Shown: in pieces, positions 45,687-55,395 of the stretch
Layout: every line of letters starts with the position of its first letter
Numbering within the stretch: the first letter of the stretch is position 1
Source of the DNA: Psychrobacter proteolyticus
GTDB taxonomy: Bacteria > Pseudomonadota > Gammaproteobacteria > Pseudomonadales > Moraxellaceae
Assembly: GCF_003350005.1 (NCBI RefSeq)
Contig: NZ_QLKS01000001.1
Span: 165,936-229,935 of the forward strand
Direction of reading: 5' to 3'
Length of the DNA stretch: 64,000 bases
Made by a program: the position numbers and the translations under genes
The notes under the pieces: generated by a model
Databases searched by the model: none
What the model saw: the letters and a program-made list of their open reading frames with translations, nothing else
What the model was told of the DNA's origin: nothing

Positions 45687-46009
45687 ACTATCTTTTCCTA
45701 TTTATTTGTCTGATTTATTGTGTTTAATGAATGTTGTTCTAATAGTTCGTTTGACGCGAAGCACATCATCCCTATTTTTAGACCTTATCGTCAATACAAC
45801 TATCGTTATTCTGATTTAAAAGAGATTTTTTGCCACAAGTACGACAAAATATCGTGTCTTGTGAGACAGCTATGGATTAGATTGATAAGTTATAGATCTA
45901 TTATCTTTGCTAAAGAATAAGCATTCGTTATAACAGCATACCTTACGACCTAAAACTAAAATCCTATGTTTGCCTATTTTGTGTCATTTATTCATTGTAG
46001 GAACTACTT

Positions 46010-46918
46010 TTGAAAGCCACTATTTATACCACTATTGCGTTAATTGCCTTTGCCGCAAACTCCCTGTTTTGCCGAATGGCATTGGCAGAAGGCTATATCG
46101 ACGCTTGGAGCTTTACAATCATCAGGCTAGTTAGTGCGACGGCTTGTCTAGGCATTATCATGGCTATACATGCTTACAGACTGCGACGCCAAACGTCCAA
46201 TCATGACAACCCTACTGTTCAAGCTATATTAAATGATAAAGGCAGTTGGTTAAGTAGCGTCAGCTTGGTAATTTATGCGCTGTGCTTTTCGATTGCATAT
46301 GTAGAGCTGGATACTGGCACTGGTGCATTGATTTTGTTTTCAGCGGTTCAGCTGACGATGATTGGCTGGGGTATCTACAAAAAGGAGCAATTAAGCGCGC
46401 TACAATGGTTAGCATTTGTCGTTGCAGTGGCAGGATTTGTATATCTGATGTTGCCATCAGCTGCCATACCGTCACCATTGGCTGCAGCGTTGATGGCCAT
46501 GAGCGGTGTAGCTTGGGGAGTATATAGTATACGCGGCAAATCATGTATCTCACCGCTACGAGCAACAGGGTTTAATTTTGTGCGTAGTTTAGTCGCTGTG
46601 CCTATACTATTACTGGTAGGTATGACGTATCTAGATAACTTGGGTTTTAAAAATATCAATTTGGAGGGTATTACGACTGAAGGTGTATTACTCGCCTGTG
46701 CATCAGGAGCGATCGCCTCAGGTTTGGGTTACAGTATCTGGTATACAGCGATGCCTCTATTAAAAAACACACAAGCCGCTATCGTTCAGCTATGTGTCCC
46801 TGTGATTGCTGCGTTGCTAGGTGTGATATTTTTATCTGAGCAGTTAACTATGCCATTTATCATTGCAAGCACGGTTATTTTGGGTGCGGTCTTGGTGTTT
46901 ACCTTAAATAAAAAGTAG
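46010..46918 (+). CDS. EamA-family (DMT superfamily) transporter
   Basis: A 302-residue inner-membrane protein with about ten helices in two EamA repeats. FAANSLFCRMALAEGYIDAWSFTIIR is the typical first-helix region of the family, and VAWGVYSI opens the second repeat. The start is TTG, supported by AGGA seven bases upstream. Substrates of such proteins are metabolites or amino acids; none can be assigned here. The 300-base region after it (46919-47218) is AT-rich and shows no gene. Confidence 0.87.
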   Translation: MKATIYTTIALIAFAANSLFCRMALAEGYIDAWSFTIIRLVSATACLGIIMAIHAYRLRRQTSNHDNPTVQAILNDKGSWLSSVSLVIYALCFSIAYVELDTGTGALILFSAVQLTMIGWGIYKKEQLSALQWLAFVVAVAGFVYLMLPSAAIPSPLAAALMAMSGVAWGVYSIRGKSCISPLRATGFNFVRSLVAVPILLLVGMTYLDNLGFKNINLEGITTEGVLLACASGAIASGLGYSIWYTAMPLLKNTQAAIVQLCVPVIAALLGVIFLSEQLTMPFIIASTVILGAVLVFTLNKK

Positions 46919-47218
46919 TTAATAAGAGTACAGCTCAAGATAGTATATAGCGACTCATCATTAGTGAAAGTCAGACATTTAACTACAGCACTTTTCGATT
47001 TTTTTACTTCAATAGCTTCTAATCAGTCTGTCATAGTCATAGAAAAAACTTTATGCACTACTTTTGTTACTTATGGCAGCTAATTCAGTAAATATAGAGA
47101 GGGAAAACGCAAAAATTTACATCATACATTTACATTAAAATACTGAATAGCATGGCTTACTGGCTTAATATCGAGTATCAATATATTCCAATAAATAATA
47201 TTAAAAAGGTTAAAAACT

Positions 47219-47890
47219 ATGTCAAATAACTCTTCTAATAACAATGAACATGAGTCAGTAGAAGCTCCTAAAAATAGTGCTGTGACCTCTGTAGAAGTCC
47301 TAAAAGGCGATGATGTAATCTCTGAAGATGAACACGACGCCAAAGACGACAAGTCTAATAAAGAGGATATATTTGATAAAGACTTCAAGTCTGATGAATC
47401 TGACAAAGACGATAAGTCTGATAAGTCGGACAAAGACGATAATTCGGACAAAGAAGATAAGAGTGTGACGATCGCCAATATCTATCAGTGGGCTTCTAAG
47501 CTAAAAGATGATTTTATATCTGATAAAGGCAATAAACCTGATGGTGAAAAATCGGAAGAGGTAAAATCGGATAGCGATAAGTCGGATAAAGAAGATAAAG
47601 AAGATAAAGAAGATAAATATAGCGCGGCCGTAGCCAATGTCTATCAGTGGGCGGCTAAGTTAAAAGACGACCTTAAGTCTGAAGCGTCTGGCATGACACA
47701 CGGGGTATCTGAAAAAGCCGTTGCTATGTTATTAAATAAACTGCTTGATGGTGTCAATGCAGAACTGGAAACTTTCGATAAAAAAGCAGAAGATTCTGAA
47801 AAAGCAGATGCCAATACAGAAAAAGAGCGTAGTAAACTGGTTGGCAAAAAAGAGAAATATCAAAGTATGATTGATCAACTAGAGAGTTAA
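47219..47890 (+). CDS. Highly acidic low-complexity protein with duplicated helical motif
   Basis: A 223-residue protein with no signal peptide or membrane helix. Residues 30-82 and 100-133 are runs of Asp, Lys, Ser and Glu (units such as SDKDDK and KEDKEDK). They are separated by two copies of a conserved block: VTIANIYQWASKLKDD (83-98) and AAVANVYQWAAKLKDD (136-151). Residues 160-223 form a likely amphipathic or coiled-coil end (LLNKLLDGVNAELETFDKK, then KEKYQSMIDQLES). The repeated block suggests two equivalent docking helices on a disordered acidic tether. AAAGG lies before the ATG and a strong terminator follows. No family was recognised. Confidence 0.78.
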   Translation: MSNNSSNNNEHESVEAPKNSAVTSVEVLKGDDVISEDEHDAKDDKSNKEDIFDKDFKSDESDKDDKSDKSDKDDNSDKEDKSVTIANIYQWASKLKDDFISDKGNKPDGEKSEEVKSDSDKSDKEDKEDKEDKYSAAVANVYQWAAKLKDDLKSEASGMTHGVSEKAVAMLLNKLLDGVNAELETFDKKAEDSEKADANTEKERSKLVGKKEKYQSMIDQLES

Positions 47891-47926
47891 TCAGCAGTTC
47901 ACCTAATAAATATCAGAGGTGCATTG

Positions 47927-47974
47927 ATCCAGTGTTAGACGTTTGCTTCAAACATCTAACACTGGATTTTTTTG
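47927..47974 (+). terminator. Terminator after the acidic protein gene
   Basis: A 13-bp perfect stem ATCCAGTGTTAGA / TCTAACACTGGAT with a 15-base loop and seven T residues. Confidence 0.88.
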
Positions 47975-48030
47975 TTTGGTATTTAGACAGATAAATTGGA
48001 GAAGGAGATTTTTCTCAATCGAGTAATAAC

Positions 48031-48444
48031 TTAAACAACAGTCACTTCTAGATGAGTATCGACATTGCCGCGAGTAGCATTAGAATACGGGCACACCTGA
48101 TGCGTGGCTTCTATCAGCTGCTGCGCCTGCGCTTCATCAATACCTGATACTTCTACAGACAACTCTATCTCTAAGTTATAGCTACCGTCAGCTTTCATAC
48201 CGATACCCACTTGCGCAGAAGTTTTTGAAGCCGTAACAGGCAATTTCATGTGCTGTGCAGTCATGCTCAAAGCGCTATCAAAACAAGCCGCGTAACCCAT
48301 GGCAAAAAGCTGTTCTGGGTTCACGCCTTCTTTGTCTTGCTCTTGAAAAGATACCAAGTCAAATCCTAACGAACCATCGTCTAATCCAGTATGGCCAGAA
48401 CGTCCACCAGTAGCAGTTGCGCGCGTTTTATAAAATATTTTCAT
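48031..48444 (-). CDS. ohr: Organic hydroperoxide resistance protein (Ohr)
   Basis: A 137-residue OsmC/Ohr-fold thiol peroxidase. Both catalytic cysteines are present: Cys54 in YAACFDSAL and Cys118 in VCPYSNATRGN. TATGGRSGHTGLDDGSLGFD and NPEQLFAMGYAACF mark it as Ohr rather than OsmC. It reduces fatty-acid and other organic hydroperoxides using a lipoylated protein as reductant. AAGGA precedes the ATG. It is divergent from an AraC-type regulator rather than the usual MarR-type OhrR. Confidence 0.94.
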   Translation of the reverse strand: MKIFYKTRATATGGRSGHTGLDDGSLGFDLVSFQEQDKEGVNPEQLFAMGYAACFDSALSMTAQHMKLPVTASKTSAQVGIGMKADGSYNLEIELSVEVSGIDEAQAQQLIEATHQVCPYSNATRGNVDTHLEVTVV

Positions 48445-48610
48445 GAATAATTATTCCTTGTTTCATATTATTAGAGGTCGTACTTACGCTGTTGCGATGA
48501 GATTATTATAGAATCCTCTGAACTCATACGTTAGAACAAATCTCTATAACTCTTGCCTAATCCTACAAATATTTATACTATCAGGCAATCTTATAAAATA
48601 AGCACTCGTG

Positions 48611-49462
48611 ATGAATCAAACGACTATTGACCAACTTTTAGCAGTACTACCTAGAAATAAAACCATCGAATCTGCTGTTTCAGGTTTGTTCTTTTACTGC
48701 GCGGACAAACCAAGCAAAGCCGTGAGCTATATTCAAGAGCCAAGTATTTGTATTGTTCTACAAGGAGAACGAGAGATTTACTTGGGTGCTGACTGTCAAA
48801 GGTTTGACAATAGTAACTTAATGTTCTGTCCCGTTAATATACCGCTAAGTATGCATATTAAACACGCTTCGATAAAGAACCCTGTCATTGTTTTATCAAT
48901 GAAATTAGATTTAGCTATAATTAGAGACGTCTTATCACAAATACCCACGACACAACCAATGACAGGTAGTCATTTAGGGATAAAGTGGCACTTAGATGAC
49001 ACCATAATGGACGCATTTGAGCGATTGATACGCTTGCTTGATTATCCAAACGATATTGATTTTCTGTCTTCTTTAATTCGACAAGAAATATACTATCGCC
49101 TACTCTTGGCTGAGCAAGGCAACAAACTTAAGCAATTGGTCGTTAGCGGTAGCCATACACACCGCATTGCCCAAGCGACTGACTGGATAAAGGCACATCT
49201 AGATGAACCTATTATGGTTGAGAGCTTGGCTAGTAAATGCGGCATGAGTGTCTCAGGGTTTCATCAGCACTTTAAAGAAATAACCCAGCTGAGTCCGCTA
49301 CAGTATCAAAAAAGCTTACGTTTAATGGAAGCCAGACGCTTAATTAAGATATATGGTACGCAAATATCACAAATAGCGATGCAAGTAGGTTACGAAAGCC
49401 CTAGTCAGTTTAGCCGAGAATATAAGCGACTATTTGGTGTGAGCCCAAGTAATGAGTTGTAG
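48611..49462 (+). CDS. AraC-family transcriptional regulator (AraC_N type)
   Basis: A 283-residue regulator. The N-terminal cupin-like domain has the AraC_N pattern (SYIQEPSICIVLQGEREIYL, then the M-rich NIPLSMHI). The C-terminal double HTH is VESLASKCGMSVSGFHQHFK (about 205) and ISQIAMQVGYESPSQFSREYKRLFG (about 252). It could start at the GTG at 48608, but the ATG at 48611 is more usual; no strong binding site is seen. It is divergent from ohr across 166 bases, so ohr is a plausible target. Confidence 0.9.
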   Translation: MNQTTIDQLLAVLPRNKTIESAVSGLFFYCADKPSKAVSYIQEPSICIVLQGEREIYLGADCQRFDNSNLMFCPVNIPLSMHIKHASIKNPVIVLSMKLDLAIIRDVLSQIPTTQPMTGSHLGIKWHLDDTIMDAFERLIRLLDYPNDIDFLSSLIRQEIYYRLLLAEQGNKLKQLVVSGSHTHRIAQATDWIKAHLDEPIMVESLASKCGMSVSGFHQHFKEITQLSPLQYQKSLRLMEARRLIKIYGTQISQIAMQVGYESPSQFSREYKRLFGVSPSNEL

Positions 49463-49498
49463 TTGTAATTTTATTTTCTAATAAAATAAAATTAATTC

Positions 49499-49512
49499 GC
49501 TTAGGCTATTTT
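49499..49512 (+). repeat. Interspersed motif GCTTAGGCTATTTT, copy 3
   Basis: An exact 14-base copy, 37 bases after the stop of the AraC-type gene, in a gene-free 264-base stretch that otherwise shows only AT-rich sequence. Confidence 0.6.
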
Positions 49513-49726
49513 TCATTATATCTATGGAATTCTTCCCCAAAAAACATCATTTTTAAATTTAATAATTCATGAAATATTTTAAATAAATAGAAAAATTGGT
49601 TGACTCAACCATATATTCGTATTATAACATATTATATATATTTAAAATAATGAATGTATAGGAGCAGCTTTACTCTGTATACGCTCGATGTAAAGCGATC
49701 AATAGAAAGCTTAGGGATGAGATAAC

Positions 49727-50056
49727 ATGATTCGTTTAAGCTACACTCTCAAATGCTGGGCACTTGGCATCACGTTTTTTACAGTGTTCTACTTTATGGT
49801 AGTCATGAGTGACCCTGGCTTTAGCAAGTACATTTACATGTTGGCTTTTAGCACTTTGCTATTCCCTATTGCTAAGCGTGCAGTCGATATTATGACCGAT
49901 TTTTTCGCACCAGATATTGAGCTGTTCAATGGATTGTTACCATCACTTTTAATTAATATTGTGATTTGGATACTTACTCCATTTATCGTCGCATTAACTG
50001 TGATTGCGTATGTGCTTTATAGCATGGGTGTACTGACAGAAAAGATTAGTCATTAA
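49727..50056 (+). CDS. Small hydrophobic membrane protein, unknown function
   Basis: A 109-residue protein with about three to four hydrophobic helices: LGITFFTVFYFMVVM (13-27), YIYMLAFSTLLFPIA (35-49) and ILTPFIVALTVIAYVLY (81-97). A short loop (TDFFAPDIELFNG) lies between. GGGATGAG lies just upstream of the ATG. The final His and stop codon form the first half of a 14-bp tandem repeat unit. No family recognised. Confidence 0.7.
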   Translation: MIRLSYTLKCWALGITFFTVFYFMVVMSDPGFSKYIYMLAFSTLLFPIAKRAVDIMTDFFAPDIELFNGLLPSLLINIVIWILTPFIVALTVIAYVLYSMGVLTEKISH

Positions 50057-50120
50057 GTGCCAATCATTAAGTATCAATTATCAAGTACCAATCATTAAAT
50101 ACTAGTCATTAAGCCTCAAT
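50051..50120. repeat. Five tandem 14-bp units at the end of the small membrane protein gene
   Basis: Five head-to-tail 14-base units of the type CATTAAGTACCAAT, with 1-5 changes each. The first unit starts at the last codon and contains the stop. Each unit carries CATTAA or TATCAA. Confidence 0.7.
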
Positions 50121-50127
50121 AGCTTAT

Positions 50128-50157
50128 AGAGAAGGTGGTTTGCAAACTATCTTCTCT
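50128..50157. terminator. Possible stem-loop between convergent genes
   Basis: Arms AGAGAAG / CTTCTCT extended by wobble pairs towards a short loop. There is no T-run, so termination is uncertain. Confidence 0.35.
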
Positions 50158-50206
50158 AACTATGTATATAGCTACTAAAACGACTAATAGATTTAACTTA
50201 CAACGG

Positions 50207-50809
50207 CTAGTTGCTAACTTTTTTGCCAACAAACTGTACTACAGCGCTAAGCCCTTGATGCCGCTTTCCTTCTGATACCATACGCAACTTCTCTACACCA
50301 ACAATCTCTTTCAGCCCTACAAGCTCATGTTGAAAGTTCTCTAAAGAGCCAAAACGCTCCCTTTGACTGGCTGATGGTCCACCGACTGCCTCTGTTTCAA
50401 GCTGTCGTTCTGTATAAGCTTCGACGATAAATACTCCATCTGGCTTGAGAGCAGTGCCAACTTGTGCATGTACATATTGACGTACCGTTTTGGGCACGTG
50501 TGCCCAGATAGAAACTATGGCGTCCCATTTATCCTGACCAAAGTTGTAATCTGCTAAATCAGCTACTTGGGTGGTGATAGCTACCCCTCTATCCTTGGCC
50601 AACTTGTTCGCTTTGTTCAGACCTACTTTGGACATATCCATCGCAGTTACCTTGAAGCCTTGCTCAGCTAAAAATACTGCATTCCTACCCTCGCCCTCTG
50701 CTAGACAAAGTACGTGTCCACCTACAGGTATCTGCTCAAATGTCTCTCTCAAAAAATCATTAGGTTCGTTCGGTGCCAAATGCGAACTCTGTACCGCTAT
50801 AGCGTTCAT
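50207..50809 (-). CDS. Class I SAM-dependent methyltransferase (TehB/thiopurine-type)
   Basis: A 200-residue soluble methyltransferase. SAM motif I is VLCLAEGEGRNAVFLAEQG (about residues 34-52), motif II is VTAMDMSKVGLNKA and the post-core segment is WDAIVSIWAHVPKTVRQ. The C-terminal part has ERFGSLENFQHELVG. This layout is shared by small-molecule methyltransferases annotated as tellurite-resistance TehB or thiol methyltransferases. The substrate is unknown. A ribosome binding site close to the start is not evident. Confidence 0.8.
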   Translation of the reverse strand: MNAIAVQSSHLAPNEPNDFLRETFEQIPVGGHVLCLAEGEGRNAVFLAEQGFKVTAMDMSKVGLNKANKLAKDRGVAITTQVADLADYNFGQDKWDAIVSIWAHVPKTVRQYVHAQVGTALKPDGVFIVEAYTERQLETEAVGGPSASQRERFGSLENFQHELVGLKEIVGVEKLRMVSEGKRHQGLSAVVQFVGKKVSN

Positions 50810-50956
50810 CCCACATTTTAATTGTCCTTTTATTTGAGATTGATATCCAATTTAGTAGGTAACATATGGCATTTAGAACGCTTAGTTATAAAGCCCGTAT
50901 CTTAAGATCAATGTGTGCTCTATAACATAACGTACCATACAAACCTAAGATTTAGC

Positions 50957-53900
50957 CTAACTTACCTTGTCCCACATTTTGCTTAGACGCTTGGGCGACA
51001 CTGCCATACGAGTTTTCATAGGCTGGGCAAACAGTTGAATACGGTATTCCTCCACCATCCAGCGATACTCACTGATGGCTTCTTTGTCCGCACGTCCTGC
51101 TAGCCGCTCCATATGCAAGTCAAGCGCGTATACACCATCGAGGTCGGCGTCGAGGTTGTGCTCCAAACGCTCTAGTCGAATCTGTAACGCTTCGAGATAG
51201 CGTGGATACTGTTGCCAATGGCTATAATCCATCCGATAAACAAAATCAGCCAAATGTAAATCTTCTAACTGATCTTCAATATCATCGATAGACTCCCCAA
51301 ATATTTCACGATCTAGCATCAATAACCCTTGGCGAATACGTTGCCAACGAGTGTAGACATTCTTAAGCGTTTTGATAACGCTTTGACCAGTTAATAAGAA
51401 GTTATTCACTACCACTTCGAGCGTCTGAGTATACTCCTCAGAGGTAAACGGTAGCTCTTCGCTCAATCCGACTGCAATATCATCCGCACTTTCTGGTAAA
51501 TTTTCAGCATGATCAAATAAGACGTAGTGCTCTTCGAGAGCCGCGTCTAACGCAGCATCTATAACAATCGTTTTGAGTTTATCCATGTCGCCAAGTGGCG
51601 CAAATGCCAGTTTAAATATACTGTCGATTTGGCTCGTTAACTGCTTTTTCTTTGCACCAAGTTTGCCTTTGATTAAAGTCAGCACCCCGATACGATGTGC
51701 CTGAAGTGCTGCATTGACATCAGTGTATTGATGAATCGATACAGCTTCTCCCGCTTCATCAGCGACGAGTGCTGCAAACTGTTTCATTACCACGCCTGCG
51801 CTATGATGATTTTTGCTAAAAGCAAAATGCTCAGGGAAATCAGTATGCACGCCTTGCTGCTCATTTACCGCTTGACTGGTCTCAGATGCATGACGAATCT
51901 GTAGGGTTTGTAGATCACGGCCTTTTTCGATGATACGGTTTTTCTCATCGACCACGCAGATTTGTGGTTGCAAATAGCGATCAATCGTAGATGGATTGAA
52001 GTTCTCTGGCGTCACCGACATAATACCCCGACGATGCAATGCCTGACACAGCTGCTTCAGCAATCCTTGTCCACCCTTTGGCTGCAATTCATCAAACAAA
52101 CTGTCTGCAGTATTAGGTATCGGTACGATTTGACGACGTATCTCTTTTGGTAGCGACTTGAGTAGCTGCAATACCAATTCATAGCGCCAACCGGGCACAC
52201 CCCACAGTAGCTCAATCGCGTCGAGCTGTGGTAATGCGGCAAGCGGTACACGTATGGTCACGCCATCATCATCGCTGGCTGGATCAAAGACATAACGGAG
52301 CGGCAGCTTTAGATCGCCCAACTTCCACACTTCTGGGAAATCCCCTGTGGTCGGCGCTTGGCTATTAAGCACATCTTGATCAGTAAAAAATAGATGTTTG
52401 GCATCATGCTTTTCGACTTCTGCACGCCAATCCTCAAACGCTTTACGACTGGCGACATGCTCAGGGATTTTCTTATCATAGAACTGATAGAGCGTCTCTT
52501 CATCAACCAACAAATCACGGCGGCGCAGCTTATCTTCGATACGCTCAACATGAGCAATCTTGTCCATATTATGTTGCAAAAATGGTGCATTGCGACCAAA
52601 GTTACCTGTCACCAAACCATCACGGATAAATATCTCTCGTGATTCAACTAAGTTAACTTGCTCATAGTTGGTCAGCTGCTTACTAACAATAATCAGTCCA
52701 AACAGACTAATCTGTGCGTAGGCTTTGACACGCCCAGTTTTCTTGGACCAATGCGGTTCAAAGTAATGATATTTAAGTAGATCGCCTGCCGCTGAGATAA
52801 TCCATTCTGGTTCGATTTTGGCAACAGTACGCATAAAGACTTGTGAAGTCTCCACCATCTCAAACGCCATCACCCAAGGGGGTATTTGTTTAAACACCGT
52901 ACTGGCTGGGAATATCTTGGCCTTTTGCTGACGCGCAGCTAAATACTCACCGCGGCTTTCGGTCTTATGCGCGATGATAGACAATAAACCCGTCAATAAC
53001 GCTCTATGCAGATTGGCATATTTGACCGCTTTTAACTCTTCATCTTCGATCGCTGTCGGATCATTGACAGCCACATTTTTATCAGCAGCTTTTGACTCAT
53101 TAACATCAGTTAGCTTCAGCTCAGTGACCATTTGTACCAATTGACGGTGTGTCTGATGCCATTCACGTACACGCGGGAAGCTCAGGTAGTTCTTCTTAGC
53201 AAACTGCTTACGCTGATTGCCAGACAGTTTATTGCCGTCTTCATCTTTTTCAAACAGCGCCTTCCACAGACTTAAATAAAACAGAAAGTCAGAGTCGTCT
53301 TGACGGAAGACCGCATGCTTTTGATCGGCTTGTGTGCGTTTATTGGCAGGCCGCTCGCGTGGATCCTGTACAGCGAGCGCGGCCACAACGATCAGCATTT
53401 CACGAATACAATCAAAATCAGAACCAGCCACCAGCATACGTGCTAGCCTTGGATCGATTGGCATACGTGCCATTTTCTGACCAGTTGCTGTCAAACGCAG
53501 ATGATCAAGCCCTTTTCTAGTTTTTGGCTTGTTGGTTTTGTCCTGAGCAGCAATGTCTTTCTTAGAAGTAATAGCGCCCAATTCATCTAGCAATTTATGA
53601 CCATCAGTAACCAATCGGCTATCAGGCGGCTCAATGAACTCAAAGTCATCCACACTACCTAGACGTAGATTGGCCATTTGCAGGATTACTGACGCTAAGT
53701 TGGTACGTAGAATCTCAGGCTCAGTAAACTCAGGGCGACCACTAAAATCTTCTTCACTATAAAGACGAATACAAACACCTGGAGCAACACGGCCACAGCG
53801 ACCTTTACGCTGATTGGCCGCTGCTTGGGAAATTGCTTCAATCGGTAAACGCTGTACGCGCGAGCGATACGAATAACGTGAAATCCGCGCAAAACCTAAG

Positions 53901-55189
53901 TCAATCACATAGCGAATACCCGGCACGGTCAATGCAGTCTCAGCAACGTTGGTTGCGATAACAATACGGCGACCTCGACCCGATGGCTGAAAGATACGCT
54001 GCTGCTCTTCATACGTCTGCCGTGCAAACAAGGGCAGCACTTCTGTATGGCGCGGACCATGACGCTCAAGCACCTCTTGAGTTTCGCGAATCTCCGCTTC
54101 AGTCGCAGCAAATATCAAAATATCAGCTTGATCGGCGTGACCTTTACTCTGCGCGTCGCTAAAGCACTCTTCGACAGCGGCAACCACAGCGCGCGGCAGG
54201 TTCTCTTCAAAATCATCATAGCTGTCGTCTTCCGAGCTATTTACTGGCTCATCTGTCAACGGACGATAACGGACTTCTACTGGAAAACTACGCCCTTCTA
54301 CATTAAAAATAGGCGCAGGGACCTGCCGTTTGAGCTTATTGTCATAACGGCTGAAGTATTCACTAAAGCGCTTGGTATCAAGGGTCGCCGAGGTAATAAT
54401 GACTTTTAAATCTGGACGCTTGGGCAGCATCTTTTTGAGATAACCCATAATAAAATCAATGTTTAAGCTACGCTCGTGCGCCTCATCGATAATAATCGTA
54501 TCGTACTTGCTCAAAAACCGATCGTGACCCAATTCAGCGAGTAAGATACCATCCGTCATGAGCTTTACAACAGATTGTGCTGTCCCTTGCTCATTAAAGC
54601 GAATTTTAAAACTGACCGTATTACCTAATGGCTCGCCCAGCTCCTCTGCAATACGGTTTGCCACGCTGCGAGCGGCTAGTCGTCTTGGCTGTGTGTGCCC
54701 TATCTGCCCAGTGATACCGCGTCCTGCCAACATCGCAAGCTTAGGCAGCTGCGTCGTTTTACCAGAACCTGTCTCACCAGCGACAATAATAACTTGATTA
54801 TCGATAATCGCTTGCACTAAGTCTTCTGCACGTTGGCTAACAGGCAGATCTAGATTTAGCTTGGCAGGTAAATCACTTGGAATACTATCGATACGTGCTT
54901 GCACAGCTTCTTGAGAACGCGTTTTTATTTTCTCGTACTGAGCACGTTTCTTGGCGAGTACATCATCTGAGTTGTTCTTTCGCTCAGAATCATGATTAGA
55001 TTTTTTATTTTTAGACACAGCAGCACGTGCCAGCTCTCGCTCAAGACGGCTTAAGTAATAGCTATCCTTTGCAAGTACTGGTAGATCCGCCAGTGGTACT
55101 GCTGGCTTCTTAGTATCTTGAGTTTCATTTACAGTAGATGTATCTGAATCGCTGTTTTCAGGAATATTGGGCTTAGAAGTATTGGGCAT
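50957..55189 (-). CDS. hrpA: ATP-dependent RNA helicase HrpA
   Basis: A 1410-residue DEAH-box helicase. Walker A GETGSGKTTQLP is near residue 137, IIDEAHERSLNIDF near 232 and SAT near 265. The helicase C domain ends with QRKGRCGRVAPGVCIRLYSE, followed by the HA2/OB region and the long C-terminal DUF3418-like half found only in HrpA. E. coli HrpA is 1300 residues; the extra length includes a hydrophilic 100-residue N-terminus. It acts on RNA and stalled ribosomes. The start has no Shine-Dalgarno; instead a copy of the GCTTAGGCTATT motif ends five bases upstream. Confidence 0.95.
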   Translation of the reverse strand: MPNTSKPNIPENSDSDTSTVNETQDTKKPAVPLADLPVLAKDSYYLSRLERELARAAVSKNKKSNHDSERKNNSDDVLAKKRAQYEKIKTRSQEAVQARIDSIPSDLPAKLNLDLPVSQRAEDLVQAIIDNQVIIVAGETGSGKTTQLPKLAMLAGRGITGQIGHTQPRRLAARSVANRIAEELGEPLGNTVSFKIRFNEQGTAQSVVKLMTDGILLAELGHDRFLSKYDTIIIDEAHERSLNIDFIMGYLKKMLPKRPDLKVIITSATLDTKRFSEYFSRYDNKLKRQVPAPIFNVEGRSFPVEVRYRPLTDEPVNSSEDDSYDDFEENLPRAVVAAVEECFSDAQSKGHADQADILIFAATEAEIRETQEVLERHGPRHTEVLPLFARQTYEEQQRIFQPSGRGRRIVIATNVAETALTVPGIRYVIDLGFARISRYSYRSRVQRLPIEAISQAAANQRKGRCGRVAPGVCIRLYSEEDFSGRPEFTEPEILRTNLASVILQMANLRLGSVDDFEFIEPPDSRLVTDGHKLLDELGAITSKKDIAAQDKTNKPKTRKGLDHLRLTATGQKMARMPIDPRLARMLVAGSDFDCIREMLIVVAALAVQDPRERPANKRTQADQKHAVFRQDDSDFLFYLSLWKALFEKDEDGNKLSGNQRKQFAKKNYLSFPRVREWHQTHRQLVQMVTELKLTDVNESKAADKNVAVNDPTAIEDEELKAVKYANLHRALLTGLLSIIAHKTESRGEYLAARQQKAKIFPASTVFKQIPPWVMAFEMVETSQVFMRTVAKIEPEWIISAAGDLLKYHYFEPHWSKKTGRVKAYAQISLFGLIIVSKQLTNYEQVNLVESREIFIRDGLVTGNFGRNAPFLQHNMDKIAHVERIEDKLRRRDLLVDEETLYQFYDKKIPEHVASRKAFEDWRAEVEKHDAKHLFFTDQDVLNSQAPTTGDFPEVWKLGDLKLPLRYVFDPASDDDGVTIRVPLAALPQLDAIELLWGVPGWRYELVLQLLKSLPKEIRRQIVPIPNTADSLFDELQPKGGQGLLKQLCQALHRRGIMSVTPENFNPSTIDRYLQPQICVVDEKNRIIEKGRDLQTLQIRHASETSQAVNEQQGVHTDFPEHFAFSKNHHSAGVVMKQFAALVADEAGEAVSIHQYTDVNAALQAHRIGVLTLIKGKLGAKKKQLTSQIDSIFKLAFAPLGDMDKLKTIVIDAALDAALEEHYVLFDHAENLPESADDIAVGLSEELPFTSEEYTQTLEVVVNNFLLTGQSVIKTLKNVYTRWQRIRQGLLMLDREIFGESIDDIEDQLEDLHLADFVYRMDYSHWQQYPRYLEALQIRLERLEHNLDADLDGVYALDLHMERLAGRADKEAISEYRWMVEEYRIQLFAQPMKTRMAVSPKRLSKMWDKVS

Positions 55190-55193
55190 ATTT

Positions 55194-55206
55194 GCTTAGG
55201 CTATTT
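55194..55206 (+). repeat. Interspersed motif GCTTAGGCTATTT, copy 4
   Basis: A 13-base exact copy located four bases upstream of the hrpA start codon, where a ribosome binding site would be. It is in the same plus-strand orientation as the other copies, hence reversed relative to hrpA. The rest of 55207-55395 is gene-free. Confidence 0.6.
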
Positions 55207-55395
55207 ATTATGTAGAAGTGGTTAGATTATGGGGGTAATTGGAGTATGATTCAAGTTAGTCGAGTCCTGATTACTCTTGTATCAATAATGCTGAAACTAT
55301 CACACATTACAGAACGTATCCGAACTTAAACTATCCATTAAGTTCATTTAATCAGGTATATATAAATCTACTTTTATAAGCTTTAGACAAACCTA

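Noticed and set aside
45720..45920. 66-codon open frame between the DUF421 and EamA genes
   Set aside because: It has a non-ATG start with no binding site and a composition unlike a stable protein; probably chance in AT-rich sequence.
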